Origin: Eutrema japonicum
Lineage: Eukaryota; Streptophyta; Magnoliopsida; Brassicales; Brassicaceae
Direction of reading: 5' to 3'
Assembly: GCA_030161315.1 (NCBI GenBank)
Contig: BSQW01000005.1
Span: 42,376,274-42,440,273 of the forward strand
Length of the DNA stretch: 64,000 nt
The position numbers and the translations under genes were made by a program. Below are positions 32,476-45,900 of this stretch, one piece after another; the stretch's first letter is position 1, and each line of letters opens with the position of its first letter. The notes beneath the pieces were generated by a model. It saw only the letters and a list, made by a program, of their open reading frames with translations. It was not told the origin of the DNA and searched no databases.

Positions 32476-33959
32476 AGTATAGTTCAATTATTGTAACCTC
32501 ATAAAAGCAAAAATATGGTTTACAAGATCATATAAATTAGCTCATAAATTTACAATAGACATTGTCATCTCTATAATCTTAATGAGACATATAGAACCAG
32601 AAGCTGGTAAATCTCAAATTTAAAAATTCACATTATTTATAAAGCTATATAAATTTATTGAACAAAGAAATTTCTCAGCTACATGGACTCTAAGAATTCA
32701 ACAAAGAAATTTCTCAATCGCCTCATCTTAATGACACAGACTTCACATACTTCAAGGGTTATTGAACCCAAAAGCGGGCAAAGCTCTGATATATAAACTT
32801 TGATTTATAAGGCTATATAAATTTACTAAACAAATAAATTTCTCAATGACATCGTCATCTCCAAAATCTAAAATCAAATACAATCCATAAATTATCAATT
32901 GCACATACATCTTCGAAATCTAAAATCATATCAACCAATCTAAAATAAGATCGTCATCTCCTAATTGAGCAAAAGCAAATGTATGAATTTCTCCCAACAC
33001 CTAAAAAATGTGGGCGATCTCTATCTTCACGCAATAACCGTTGCTGCCGTCGATGTCGCAGAATTTTCTCCCAAAATACTCAATCACCTGCGACAGATTC
33101 GCCGGACCAGTCTTCTTCGGGTCTGAATTCTGGCGTGATCAGCAATGACGGCACAACACCAACGAAACCTCACACAAAAAAACTAGTTGCGATTTATCAA
33201 GGTTTATGGGCAAAATGATCAACAATTTATTAGATGATGGTAGTTTTGATTAAATTTTTAGTTGATTGTAGTTTTGTAAAGTGAGATCTATACGGTGGTA
33301 TTTTTTTAAATTTCACATCCTTAAATCGACTAAGCATCATTGCATCATAAGTTGATTGACTTTGTCAAAATATTAAATATTTGTGTGCCAATTGCATCTC
33401 TAATATCACATTAATATTATGTTCATTTTGAAAGGCATTGTTTTGTCGATCTTAGACATAAAAGCAAGACATAATGAATAATGTTGTTATAAAAAAAACA
33501 ACAACATATGTATTTTCATTCACAAATATATGAAAGAGTGCACCATTGATCAAAATTATTTTGTTTCTTTAGGTACAATAAGGACTCCAAAGTTCATGAA
33601 CATACTCACAATCACATCATAACTGCTATTATTGTATTTAACTAAATAGTTTGGTACTCTTCTTAGAATTAGTATCATAATTTAAATAACTTAGATGTAA
33701 CTTTTTATTGGGGTCATAAATACGATTGATGAAACCAAAGCTAGCCCTGAGATTTAAAAGAATAGAAGCAAGAATTGTTTTTGGTTGTGCACTATTTTTG
33801 AACATGAAATTTTGATAATTCGTCACATTTTACTTAACCATATAATTTATTTTTGTTATCTTCCAAAATACAATTTACAAACACATAAATCTTACTTGCG
33901 GACTCCGATCTTCATTAAGATTTGGTTATATTTTCATAAATTATTTAATAGTTTGTAAA
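32476..33959. other. No firm gene; short exon-like frame at 32979-33218
   Basis: The only coding-like stretch is a 79-codon plus-strand frame rich in Arg/Ser (FLPTPKKCGRSLSSRNN). It may instead be the antisense of the MULE element's flank or 5' region. The remainder is AT-rich with nothing supportable. Confidence 0.3.
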
Positions 33960-34225
33960 CGAGAGAGAGAGAGAGAGCTACAATGAGTTGCTAATGACAT
34001 GGATTTAATTATGATTTATTATCCTTTTTCATTTTGTTTTGGACTTTTAATTTTTTTTAGCTGGCATATTCTTTTTCAGCTTTCTATTGAATTTACGACA
34101 TCCATATATGCTCTTTTCCATAAACTTGTATGTGATGACGTGGTATCTTCTTCTAAATTTTTAAAAAGCTGAGGTGGATAGCGTAAGGAGTCTCAAACAT
34201 GTGTTTTCATATAGTATAAAAAATC
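33960..34225 (-). mobile_element. Helitron 5'-end-like fragment
   Basis: Read on the minus strand from about 34225: TATACTATATGAAAACACAT, GAGACTCCTTACGC, CACCTCAGC, ACCACGTCATCAC, resembling the 5' ends of Arabidopsis-type Helitrons. The CACCTCAGC motif also sits inside the 5' end of the Helitron at 21471-23707. No matching hairpin-CTAG end found. A (GA)n tract lies at 33962-33977. Confidence 0.4.
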
Positions 34226-35574
34226 AGTTTTTGTCGTCTTTTTATTGATGAAGCCCAGATCAGGGCAATTATTTAGCCCAAAGATTTAAATCCCAATACA
34301 AAGCGTAGTAAACACGTTAATACAGAACATGTAACATTAATATTAAACCTATAGCCATGCGAGTTAACTCCATCGTCAATGGATCTTTATCACCGGAAAA
34401 CCACAAACCACCGTGGAGCCATCACCGCTGTCATAGAGCGCTTCCGATGAACAATATATATTCTTATGTACCCAATCATGGGAGGTTATAAATGAAAAAC
34501 CCTAGCTTTGAGGTTAAAACCTACACATATATATAGCTCAAGGTTTCTGAGATCGGCATGCATATTGATCATTTATTTATTGTTCGTATTCTAGGTTTTA
34601 TTTTTGTTTTTGGATAGTTATGTCGTTGTTCTTGGATAGTTGTGATTGTTGTTGTTTTTTTCTTCTTCTTCTCTTTGTTTCTATATGTTTATTTATTCAT
34701 GATTCTGTAGTGCCAACCTGTTACGTGTTTGTCTTCTTTTAGAGATATATACTAAATAGCAAAGGAACTTAGATTTTCCAATATAGCACTTACATACGAC
34801 ATTTTGGTTTCTTTGTTTCTTATTTGTTTGTTTTTTTAGTGTGATTTGGTGTGATTTGTTTTTTAGAAACGATAGAAGATCAACTATATTGTCTCCACAA
34901 TTTCAGCGAGCCTTCAATATTGTTGGAGATCTTAACTAACGTGTTTGCACTTTTAAGCCTAATTTTATGATTGTGTATTTTATAGGATACAGAGACAAAA
35001 GTCTAAGATATACACGAGATAAGGGATCGTAAGCAAGGTTTCAAAAAGTGGTTCCAATACTCTTATTAATATCTTTGTTTTGAGATGATTTTCGTTTTAG
35101 AGTTTATTTTTTTCATTATTCTTTGTGTATTCTTCTCTCCAATCTGATAGTTTGTTGTTTCTCTTGTGGTTAGTGTCTCGGGCCCCTTGGATGATCTCTT
35201 TCTTACTCTGACGGCGTAAAATTAGGTTATGAGTTCGGATGCTATGAATAATATATTGTGTATATATGTTCTGATTATTTGTTCTTTTGCTATCGGTTTA
35301 TTACGGTTGAGTTCATAGCTCTGGACAAAGCATGAGCATCAATTCTTAAGATTTTGGGTTTCCATTATTTTGAACGAACAACCTTCTTGTATTATCTCCA
35401 TTTAGCATGTTGTCTTGTTATCTATTAATTTGGTTATTTTAGGCAGCTTTTAATCATTTTTTATTTGTTAGCTGGTGCAGATGGGGGTCGTGTGATCAGG
35501 GATTATATTTGTTGTTTTAGATCGGATTTTTGCAAATCAAAAGTCCCCATTTTAGATTTTTACAAGTTTTGCAT
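34226..35574. other. No gene recognised
   Basis: Includes a TTAGCCCAAAGATTTAAATC stretch related to the repeat at 20117-20210. Otherwise T-rich sequence with no domain. Confidence 0.4.
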
Positions 35575-35830
35575 CAAATTAGGGTCATATATTTCTCTTA
35601 AAAAGTTGTACAAAAATAATGTATAGTAGATACTATAATAAAAAAAAAAAATCTAAATTAGTAAAAAAAAGAAATTGTTACAATGGCGGCCATATTGGGT
35701 GTGTGGTGGTTTTATCCTCAATTGTTATAGCATAGATGATGTGTGTTTTGCCTTTTGGGTAATGAAATTAAATGGAAGTTGTGTACCTAATTATGTTTCT
35801 ACAATAGACGACGTGTGGAATTGGAATATT
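35575..35830. repeat. Dispersed repeat shared with 52820-53060, unit 1
   Basis: CATATATTTCTCTTA, ATAATGTATAGTAGATACTA, AATGGCGGCCATATTGGGTG, TAGCATAGATGATGTG and TACAATAGACGACGTGTGGA occur in the same order in both places. Short frames here are probably not genes: in the other copy the frame is broken by indels. Confidence 0.85.
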
Positions 35831-36783
35831 AGAATCCGGCCAAAAAAAATTGGAACCCCCTATACACTAATTTATAAGTGATTTTAAGAAAAATGATGAC
35901 GTACCATATGCGCAAAGATAATTTTGAGTAGATGAAGTGATTAATGAATCATTTACTTTTACGTAGTAACCATATGGTTTTTTCGCACCATGCACAAAGA
36001 TACTTTTTAAAAAGATACAATTAATTTTAATTTTAATTGATTTAAACCAAATAGAATTAAAATTAAATTAGACAACAATTGGTTCTATAAAATTAACTGA
36101 AATTTGATTCGATTTAGTTAAAAAAAATCAGTTCAACAAAATTAACCTTATTTATCCAACTAATCAGCTCGGTTAATACATAATTAAACTAGTAATAAAT
36201 CAAATTAAGATAATTGGTTTAGAAAAATCTTATTTGTAAACTGTATGCTTCACCTAGATAACCGATTTGAAATCTAAAACGGATTGCAATGCTGGATAAA
36301 GCAACTATAATGGTCTTCGAGGGTTAACGATCTTATTTCTAAAATGAAGAGTCTGAGAAAATTCGCCAGAATTTCGCATAAAAATTGGACATAAACTTTG
36401 TAGGCATATTCCTCCCATTTATAAGCATCAGATGAAGAAACGGATAATGGGAACGGAACCAGAAAGTCAAAATATGTTTGGTGAAAAGCTGACCGGAAAA
36501 CTCGTCGGCGGTGAGAGTCATGGTGGTTCCCGGCGAGACGTTATTGTTGGAGATATCCTTACAAAATCTTACAATTGTAGTTAGTAGTTACTCAGTTACT
36601 ATATATAAGATAGGAGTCTAAATTCTCAGTAACTACTGTTGTAACCAATAGGTTTTAATGTTTGGCTGGTATATGCTTGATATGTTGTTTGAAGGAAAAC
36701 ATACCCTTAAGACACACGCACACAAAAGATTTATTTTTACGATTTAAGTTGCTATGGCCGTTCGACCCAAAAAAAAAAAAAAA
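35831..36783. other. No gene recognised
   Basis: AT-rich. GTACCATGCACAAAGATA-like and AATACATAATTAAACT stretches recur near 40020-40080, indicating another dispersed repeat. Confidence 0.4.
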
Positions 36784-36870
36784 ATACTATGGTCTTTGTA
36801 CGGATATCATTTTGTACAACCACAAAATTACTATGGTCTTTGTACGGATATCATTTACTATGGGATTTGA
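36784..36870. repeat. Short tandem duplication of about 48 bp
   Basis: ACTATGGTCTTTGTACGGAT followed by ATCATTT appears at about 36786 and again at about 36831. Confidence 0.85.
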
Positions 36871-37567
36871 CCCCAAAAAAAAATGATATATAAGAAAGGG
36901 GAAGAGTGCAACGCAAAGGCTTTTTTGTTGTTGACATTTGTTATCTTCTTCTACCGTACACGTTGGTTATCTATGAAGATTTAGTGAGACATTCTATTGT
37001 TATCTTTTGACATTTGTTACGTCGAGATGTCATGTATCTACACGAACAAAACAAGAGAAATATCAAAGAATTAATAATGGCGTACATAAAATTATGCAAT
37101 GAATGTTACAAAGACAGACAACAACAAAAAAGGAAACAAAAGCAAAGAATTCTTACTATAACATTCCTTTATTTTACAACTCACCAATATTAGTCCAAAA
37201 TCAAACGAGACTCATTACGCTCTCTCTCTCCCTTTCTCATGTCTATTTTGTGTAGAAGTTTTGTAGTGTACTTAATTAGCTTAGAATGGTGACAGTGATA
37301 TGTTTTTTGTTGAGTTTGAATCTCGAATCGGATCGAGGATTATCTAAGTTTATTTTTTTCGATCACTCAAATCTCAAACTCTCCCACGCGGAATTTTGTA
37401 AACGAAAAACAGAGGATTGTAAAAGAATCGAAACAGAGAAAACAGAAGATCGTAAGAGGCAGAAGAAGAAGTGACGCGTGAATCTGTAAACGAGTTCAGG
37501 CCTTGACGGCACAAGAAATCCACTAGAATCAGAGAGTACAAACACCAAAAATCTTCAGAAGAAAGTA
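36871..37567. other. No gene recognised
   Basis: Precedes the WEB fragment. The short Lys/Arg-rich frame at 37286-37474 has no recognisable domain and no similarity to WEB that I can see. Confidence 0.4.
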
Positions 37568-38034
37568 AAGGATTCATGCAGAAGCCGAGGCAAAGATGTC
37601 CGATGAGACATTACAAAGCCTTTGCACAACAAACTGGAGAAGACTAAAACTTCTGTGGTATCAAAGAAAGTGCTTTTGCCAAATCTAAGTGGAATTCTTA
37701 ATAGAAAGAAGAATCAAGTGGAATGGGGTTCTCCATCTTTTATATATATATATATCCCTGGAGAGAAACCCTTTTGATGATTTATTTTTCAAGATTTGAA
37801 CTTTTGTTGTTGTGAAACAATCAGAAAGTTGTGTGCTTATTAAGAAGGTTATGGTTTGAGATCAGAAGCAGATGCAGCTTTGGTCTATAATGTGAGAAAT
37901 TGGTTTGTTGCTGTAAATTGGATCAAAGCGATTTAGGTTGTTGTTTTGTTTTGGCTCTTTGTTGTGATTTGTGAATGGCTTTTTTTGTTTCTTGCATAAC
38001 AAGCTTTGAGACAAAAAGATTGAAAGTGAGTTGA
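37568..38034 (+). pseudogene. WEB-family C-terminal fragment with 3' UTR
   Basis: Starts abruptly within AEAEAKMS and carries HNKLEKTKTSVVSKKVLLPN, LSGILNRKKNQVEWGSPSF and the 3' UTR. A deletion of about 35 bp after KMSDET changes frame, and a TA-repeat expansion at 37740-37754 separates GSPSF from the PGEKPF codons, which end at 37775. The UTR block (GGATCAAAGCGATTTAGG) resembles copy B rather than A or C. It is more diverged than the four other copies, so it left the locus earlier. Confidence 0.85.
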
Positions 38035-38265
38035 TTTCTTGGATTTTGGTTTGTTGTGGAAGTATATATTGAACAAGAACAGGAATTTCCCGGAGTTGTT
38101 ACCTAGTTAGACTTATATTATATGTATATAGAAATCCATGCCCTATAAATTATCAGTAAATGGATTAAAAAAAATGTATTTTAAAGCGTGGCTCATACCT
38201 ATTCAAAAGCAATGTTTAACAATTAATGTAACAATTTGAAAACAAATGTGACATTTTAACACCGA
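38035..38265. other. No gene recognised
   Basis: Short AT-rich gap with nothing supportable. Confidence 0.4.
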
Positions 38266-38490
38266 TCGGATGGTTGATTAATCAAGAGTTTCCTGGAGCA
38301 GATGAGAGGGATCCCGCGAACTTGGTGAGGTTTCGCAGTATGAATCGCTGCTCTTCGAAAGAGAAATCGACACCTATGACGTCGTTTTCTTCCGTTCATC
38401 CGTCGCATCAGAAATACTATTGCATGCCTTCACCACGTTGAACACTAAAAGAGACGGCATTGCAATCATTCCGCACAGTCTCTAGACGAA
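38266..38490. other. GC-richer gene-like segment, unrecognised
   Basis: GC content rises clearly above the flanks. The plus strand has a frame reading EVSQYESLLFEREIDTYDVV and on to a TAG at about 38486; the minus strand has MIAMPSLLVFNVVKACNS. Neither is recognisable, and no start or splice signals stand out. It may be an exon fragment carried by a transposon. Confidence 0.3.
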
Positions 38491-40080
38491 TAATAAATTA
38501 GGGAATTATTATTATCACAGTCAGAAAAACAAAAAAAAATGAAATTACTAACCGATTTAACGGATACTACAGTAGTAGTCTACTACTACCACAACTAGTC
38601 GAAAGTTGACACTAATGGATGTTGCGAGAAGAAATTTTGTTTTGTAGTAATATGAGGATTTGGTCGAAACAATAACAATGAATTGTGGAGTTAGATATAA
38701 GTAAAATTGATTAACTTCATCTTCTTGTATTAAGAAAAGAAATATAAACCACTTATTTTGAAACAAAAGTAATTAATTAATACGGTAAAACATGAAAATC
38801 GATAGAGTTGTATTATTATGAGTCAAATATATGGTTGACAAAAAAAAAGAGTGATTTGATATGTTTTATGTAATTAATTAATATGAAAAGAAAAAAGAAA
38901 AAAAAACTCACGCATAGCCTTGTTCAATTTGTCAAGCATCGCCTTCTTCAATACTTCAATTTCAATCGTCGTAATATATATATATATTTTTTTTTTTTAA
39001 AAAACATTAGCAAAGTTAACAATCAAACCGGTTGAAATTCAAATTTTTTTAAAAAATGGATGTCATGAAAGGGGTTAAATATTTGAATTAATGGATGTTC
39101 AGCTATACAGGCTCCATAGTTTTCTTGCTTTTCGTCTCTTTTTTTTTTATAGTTTTTATGGTATTTGATCCTGCTGCATGCAGAATAATGTGAGGAACAG
39201 TGTCTTTTTATAGAGAGATCGTGACCTTGTTATGTCCCCAGTAATGTTCAGAGATTCTTTCCATATTACAGAAAAGGAAACTTTTTTAATGTAAGATATG
39301 TTCAAATAAGTTAATTATGTAGAAAACAATATTTATTAAAAAAGGATTTTTTTTGATAACTGAAAAGGAAAGTTTTTTATTAAAAGATCCTAAACTTGTA
39401 TTATTCTTTCCATGCGATTTGCTTACATCCTTAATGTATTTACTTTCTACTTTCTAGGAAGAGTTTTTCTCTTTAGAACTTTTATGTTTCTATATTTAAA
39501 AAATGATAAACTTTTAATGTTTCATTCTACTCACAAATAAAATGAAAAAAATGAAGTGATGTACTGAAACGGCGGTGTTTTAACATAAAAATACACAATG
39601 TTTTTAGGTGTTTTTTGAATCGCATTTAAGGGTCAATTAGAATTACAAAAAAAATAGTATCCGGTTGTTAATGGGTCGACCACCCGCAGTTTTGTTGATT
39701 ATCTTCTTTTTTTTTTAATTAATATCTTTCAAATATTGGAAAAATGCTCCAATGAAACAAACTACGTACGTACTATGTTTACATCTTTGTCTTTTCAAAA
39801 ACAGCCAAAAATCTCACGTTTTCCTTCACATTTTTTCAAACTTACTGAACTTACTATATTTTCGATTTTGATAAATTCTGTTTTTGTATACTTATGTTTC
39901 TATTATGTTAAAAATCCAAGAAAATATAAAATCAAATTATACGTCATATGAACGTACCATGCTCGATTAATACATAATGGATTAAACCATAATAATTTCA
40001 TACATAATTAATCTGATAACGTACCATGCACAAAGATAGGAAGTACCACGCTTGATTAATACATAATTAAACTGATAATA
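38491..40080. other. No gene recognised
   Basis: AT-rich with short chance frames. Nothing supportable. Confidence 0.4.
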
Positions 40081-40320
<240 letters not shown>

Positions 40321-40347
40321 CAACTCAGCCGGCGCCGATCTTCTCTT

Positions 40348-40674
40348 CTACTTCTTCCCCTCCTTTCTTGCCCTTCTATCTTCCTTTTTCTTCTTCTTTG
40401 AAGCCTTCTTTTCTCTTCTTGCACTCTCCATAGCTCCTTCAATTTCATCTTCTTTGAGCTTCTCCACTCTTGAATCCTCCACCCTCAATGCATCCTTCAT
40501 TTCCTTAAGCTTTTTGAGCTTGTTTCTAGCCGCTTTGGATATGAACCTCACAAACGTTCCCGGACGAAAGATCGATTTGGCAAAGGTTTTTATCATTTTT
40601 GTTGTCTTTGTGTTAATTAAGAAGATTGTGAAGTCATGCATGCGGCCACCATTAAATATATATAGAGAAGTCAC
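40348..40674 (-). CDS. Small lysine-rich protein, hypothetical
   Basis: 108 codons. The middle and C-terminus are strongly charged: KAARNKLKKLKEMKDALRVE, then EKLKEDEIEGAMESARREKK and a Lys/Arg-rich tail. The composition suggests a helical basic protein, but no family is recognised. The ATG near residue 27 (MIKTFAKSIF) is an equally plausible start, since the first 26 residues look untranslated. The coding sequence has more GC and fewer stops than its surroundings, which supports it being or having been a gene. The GA tract lies just past its stop codon. Confidence 0.4.
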   Translation of the reverse strand: MTSLYIFNGGRMHDFTIFLINTKTTKMIKTFAKSIFRPGTFVRFISKAARNKLKKLKEMKDALRVEDSRVEKLKEDEIEGAMESARREKKASKKKKKEDRRARKEGKK

Positions 40675-40724
40675 CGCTTTTACTTATTTTTACTTTCCAC
40701 TTACTAGGCATGCAAAAAATACCT

Positions 40725-41960
40725 GGAACCAAAAAACCGAACCGAATTAGAAGGTACCGATGCGAATCCGATCCGAAAAATAAAATACCCGAATATATTA
40801 ATTATGTTTAGAGCAAAATAACTAAAATACTCTAAATATTCAAAAATCTTTAGTTATATGTGTCAAAATTAAATAATTTTTGCAAAATTTAACCAAATTT
40901 TATTTAAATTAAACAATTTTTTTTAGTTTTCCGAGAATTGTGATAAATTTCGGGTACACGAAACCCGAACCCGGGCGGAACCGAACCAAACCCGATCCAA
41001 AAATGATATTAGACTTCTAAAATTCGGGTACCCGAAACCCGAAAGAACCGACCAGAACAAGAATGGATACCCGAATGCCCATGCCTAAGCATGGACAAAA
41101 TACCCGGAACCGAAAAACCAAACCGAATTAGAAGGTACCGAACCAAACCGAATATTTATAAATACCTTAATGGTTCATTTTATAAAATATTTTGGGTACC
41201 CAAACCGAACCGAACCGAAACCTGAACGGGTACCCGAAATATACGAAATACAATTATATATCTAAAAATATTATGTATCTTTAGTTTTGAAATAACCAAA
41301 ATATTCAAAATTATAATTATAAACCGAATATATTAGTTATGTTTAGACCAAAATAACCAAAATACCTGAACCGAACGGAACCGAATCGAAACCTTAACGG
41401 GTACCCGAAATATACGAAATACAATTATATATCTAAAAATATTATGTATCTTTAGTTTTTAAATAACCAAAATACTCAAAATTATAATTATAAACCGAGT
41501 ATATTAGTTATGTTTAGACCAAAATAACCAAAATACCTGAACCGAATCGAAACCTTAACGGGTACCCGAAATATACGAAATACAATTATATATCTAAAAA
41601 TATTATGTATCTTTAGTTTTGAATTAACCAAAATACTCAAAATTATAATTATAAACCGAATATATTAGTTATGTTTAGACCAAAATAACCAAAATATTCA
41701 AAAATCTTTAGTTATATGTGTCAAAATTAAATATTTTTTTGCAAAATTTCACCAAATTTTATTAAAATTAAATACATATTTTTTAGTTTTTTCGAGAATT
41801 ATGATAAATTTCGGATACCCGAAACCCGATCCGAACCCGGACGGAACCGAACCCGATCCGAAAAAAAATATCCGAATGGGTCCTAAACTTCTAAAATTTG
41901 GATATTCGAAACCTAAAAGAACCGACCCAAACCCGAACGGGTACCCGAATACCCATGCCT
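40725..41960. repeat. ACCCGAAC-rich degenerate repeats with a 161-171-bp tandem array
   Basis: Dense CCGAACCGAA/ACCCGAAAC/GGGTACCCGAA motifs flank a tandem array. GGGTACCCGAAATATACGAA begins at 41228, 41399 and 41560, giving periods of 171 and 161 bp. Degenerate GGTTCGG-type repeats are common in plant intergenic DNA. Short frames here merely read through the repeat. Confidence 0.85.
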
Positions 41961-42420
41961 ACCACTTACCATTGCATTTTCGTTTTTTCCAAAACCAAAT
42001 TTTGTTTTCTTTGTGTAGTTTCGATGGTAAGAAAGAATATATATGACGATATCATAAACATATATAGAGAGAGGTCAGGTCACTACTTCAGACCTCGCCA
42101 GATATCAGTTGTTTTTACCACTGATTAATGTACCGTTCATTATTGCATCTTTTATATTTTTTTCCAAATATTTGTTTTGTGTCCCTATCACTTGTTTAAT
42201 TTAATATAAATTAGAACTGTATATTTCAAAATATTTTGTCTTTTATTAGCACCTTCATTATTGTTGCAGTTGCCAAGTAAAACTCTAATAAGCTAAAAGC
42301 CTTAAACAATAGTCAATACAATATAAGATAACATAAATCTTTAACTAGCGAGCTTTTCTTTGAAAGATACATAATTAAAATGTATAGTAATAATTAAAAA
42401 CTAAAAAATATAATATACAA

Positions 42421-42450
42421 CTACAAGAAAACATCCCGATTTCCGACCAA
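42421..42450. repeat. CACTA left terminal inverted repeat
   Basis: CTACAAGAAAACATCCCGAT followed by TTCCGACC. It matches the reverse complement of the right end with one small indel. Confidence 0.9.
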
Positions 42451-42905
42451 ATTTCCGACCAATTTAAAATGGTCGAGAATTTCCGACCATTTTCCGACCA
42501 CATTCCGATTAAAACAATCCGGTCGGAAATTGGTCGGTAATTCCCGACCATTTTAAATTGGTCGGAAATTTGGTCGGAAATCCCGACGGATTTCCGACGT
42601 ATTAGAGACCGAGTAAAAAGCGTCGGAAATTGGTCGGTATTACGGAGCAATTTCCGACTATTTTCCGACGAGATATATACGTTAATATATCCGTTGCATT
42701 AGCCGTTTACATCCGTTGGCGAAAATCAGTACGGTCGGAAATTGGTCAGAAATGTAAGTGGATTTCCGACCAATTTCCGACCAGTAAGGAATCCGACTAA
42801 ATTCCGACGAAATATTTACGTTAATCTGCCCGTTGCACTAGCCGTTGCATAGCCGTTTGAATTTTTTTAGAATGGTCGGAAATTGGTCGGAAATCCGCGG
42901 AAATT
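42440..42905. repeat. CACTA left subterminal repeat array
   Basis: More than twenty copies of TTTCCGACC/GGTCGGAAA in both orientations, often paired as inverted repeats around short spacers. In En/Spm such motifs bind the TNPA protein. Confidence 0.9.
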
Positions 42906-42956
42906 TTAATTATAAATACAACACCACCCTCATTCACAATTTACACCAAAAAAAAA

Positions 42957-45900
42957 ATGTCTTCTTCAAATCCAAACACTAGAGATTATTTTCGATCGTG
43001 GATGGATAGACCACGGCAAGATCCAGCGACGAATTTACTGACGGATGAGTATGCACAAGGTGTTGAGGAATTCATGACATTTGCGACAAACAATAGCATG
43101 ACGTCGGAATACGGTAAATTGTATTGTCCTTGTCCTAAATGTCGGAATCATAGATTAGTCTCTGTTGGGGAAGTATGGAAGCATCTTTATAGGAATGGGT
43201 TAATGCCGAGTTATAAGATTTGGTATACGCATGGAGAAACTGATGCAATGGTGCAACATCATTGTAGTGGTTTTAATTATTCGGGTAGAATAGAGGAACC
43301 AACACCGGAAGTTGATGCAAACGTTCAGATGGTGAATGATGCGTATCGCGAAAACGTAGCATCGTATGTTCCGGATGGTATTAGAATAGAGGAACCTAAT
43401 TTAGAAGCTCGGAAGTTTTTTGATATGCTAGATGCAGCTAAGCATCCACTATACGAAGGATGTAGAGAGGGAATATCGCCTTTATCAACTGCAAGCAGGT
43501 TGATGACAATAAAGACCGATTTCAACTTGGCAGAGGATTGTGTGGATGCGATAGCTGATTTTGTGAAAGATATTTTACCTGAAGATAATCTCTCACCGGC
43601 TTCATACTACGAGGTTCAGAAACTTGTAGCTGGTCTTGGATTGCCGTATCAGATGATAGATGTGTGCATCGACAATTGTATGATATACTGGAGAAAGGAC
43701 GAAAACCGTCGCAAGTGTCGTTTTTGTGGGAAACCTCGGTATCAGGAAACGGGTGGAAGAGTACCAGTTCCACATAAACGGATGTGGTATTTGCCGTTAA
43801 CAGATAGGTTGAAGAGGTTATATCAATCCGAGCGCACGGCAGGAGCTATGAGATGGCATGCAGAACATAACTCATATGGAGAGATTGCGCATCCTTCAGA
43901 TGCAGAAGCGTGGAAACATTTTCAAGAGGTGTATCCTAGTTTTGCGGCTGAGCCACGTAACGTATACCTCGGGTTATCTACAGATGGATTCAACCCTTTT
44001 GGGAAACATGGGAGGCAATATTCATTGTGGCCAGTAATCGTCACACCTTACAATTTGCCGCCTAGTTTGTGCATGAAACGAGAGTTTTTGTTCCTCACGA
44101 TTCTTGTCCCCGGACCGGAGCATCCTAAGAGATCCCTTGATATTTTCTTGCAGCCATTAATTTATGAGTTGAAAATGTTATGGAAAGATGGTGTTCAAGC
44201 GTTCGATGTTTCTCTCCAACAGAATTTCACGATGCGTGCGGTACTTATGTGGACCGTAAGTGATTTTCCAGCATTTGGTATGCTATCTGGATGGTCGACT
44301 CATGGAAGGTTGGCGTGCCCGTATTGTCAAGATAACACTGATGCGTTCCAATTGAAGCACGGTCGAAAGACTTCTTGGTTCGATTGTCATCGACGATTTC
44401 TACCGCATGATCATCCATATCGTCGGAGCACGACATTGTTTAAGAAGAACAAAAAAGTATTTGATGGTCCACCTCCTGAGCCGGATGGGAATAACATCAT
44501 CACTCAGTTGAGAGATTTTGGTGCTGAGAAGACGGTTACATGTGGTGGTAATGGTCATTTTCCCGTAGATGGTTGTGGCGAGTACCACAATTGGAACAAG
44601 AGGAGTATTTTTTGGGATTTACCATATTGGAAGAACCATCTGCTGCGCCATAATCTAGATGTCATGCACATTGAAAAAAACTTTTTTGACAACATCATGA
44701 ATACTGTTCTAAATGTGCAAGGGAAGACGAAAGATAATTTGAAGGCGAGATTGGACTTGCCAGAAATTTGTTCTCGGAAGGAACTCCATATAATGGCGAA
44801 CGGAAAATCTCTGGCCCCCGCTTTCCGTTTGGATGAGCCTTCAAAGGAGGTGTTCTTCGACTGGATTACGCATAGTGTTCAATTCCCAGACGGATACGCA
44901 TCTAACCTTCGTAATTGCGTTAATATTGGAGAAGGGAAGTTTTCAGGGTTGAAGAGTCATGATTGTCACGTTATCATGCAACGCCTCCTTCCATTTGCCT
45001 TTGCCGGTCTTCTTCCTAGAAACGTCCATGGAGCTATTGCAGGTACATTTATAATTTACAAAATTATATCTAAATTTTACTAAATTTATCTAAATTGTCT
45101 AAATTTTAATAATTTTATTTATCATTTATGCAGGGATCGGTGCTTTCTTCCGGGATTTATGCACTAGATCACTTACAGCAGACGGTATCCGAAATTTGGA
45201 GGAGAAGATACCGGCTCTCCTATGCAACCTCGAGAAAATATTTCCACCAGCATTTTTCGATGTTATGGAACATCTTCCTATTCATCTCCCTAGGGAAGCA
45301 AGACTTAGCGGGCCAGTTCAATATCGATGGATGTATCCGTTTGAGCGATATATGCTCCACCTAAAGAAGAAGGTGAAAAATCTTGCAAGAGTCGAGGGTT
45401 CTATTGTTGCACAGAGCGTGAATGAAGAAGCATCCAACTTTGCTAGCTACTACTTTCCACCTTCGGTGAAGACTAAAAGTAGACGACATGCACGTCATGA
45501 TGATGGAGGAGAAAAACCGCTGTATTCGGTCTATGTCCCAAATATTTTTGCAGAAATTGGAAGGCTTACTGGAAAAGGGAGGTCTAGACGACTAACAGAG
45601 GAGGAACAAAGGCATTTGCATACATATCTTCTGACAAACTGCGAAGACGTTTTCGAATATGAGAGGTACGTCACTTTATTTTGAATAATGTATTTGTTTA
45701 GTAATTACCAAAAATTAATCCTTGATAGTATTTTGAATAATGTATTTGTTTTATTCACAGTATATACATGGAGCAAATAAGGAATTGGTTTCCAAATTGC
45801 ACAGAGGATGAGCTTATGGTCCGTAAACAGAATGAATTCGCGGATTGGTTGAAATATTACGTAAGTGCTCGATTTCCCCCAATTAAACTAAATTTTACAT

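Noticed and set aside
35675..35881. 68-codon frame MLQWRPYWVCGG
   Set aside because: The homologous repeat at 52.9 kb has indels that break the frame, so it is not conserved as protein.
41801..42128. Short frames rich in Pro/Asp/Asn (EPDP, NPNG)
   Set aside because: They translate the degenerate ACCCGAACCCGA repeat and have no independent support.
42375..42650. Minus-strand frames in the CACTA ends (also 46974-47199, 50841-51369)
   Set aside because: They read through GGTCGGAAAT repeats, giving repetitive IWSEIG/DQIPT peptides; artefacts of the repeat.
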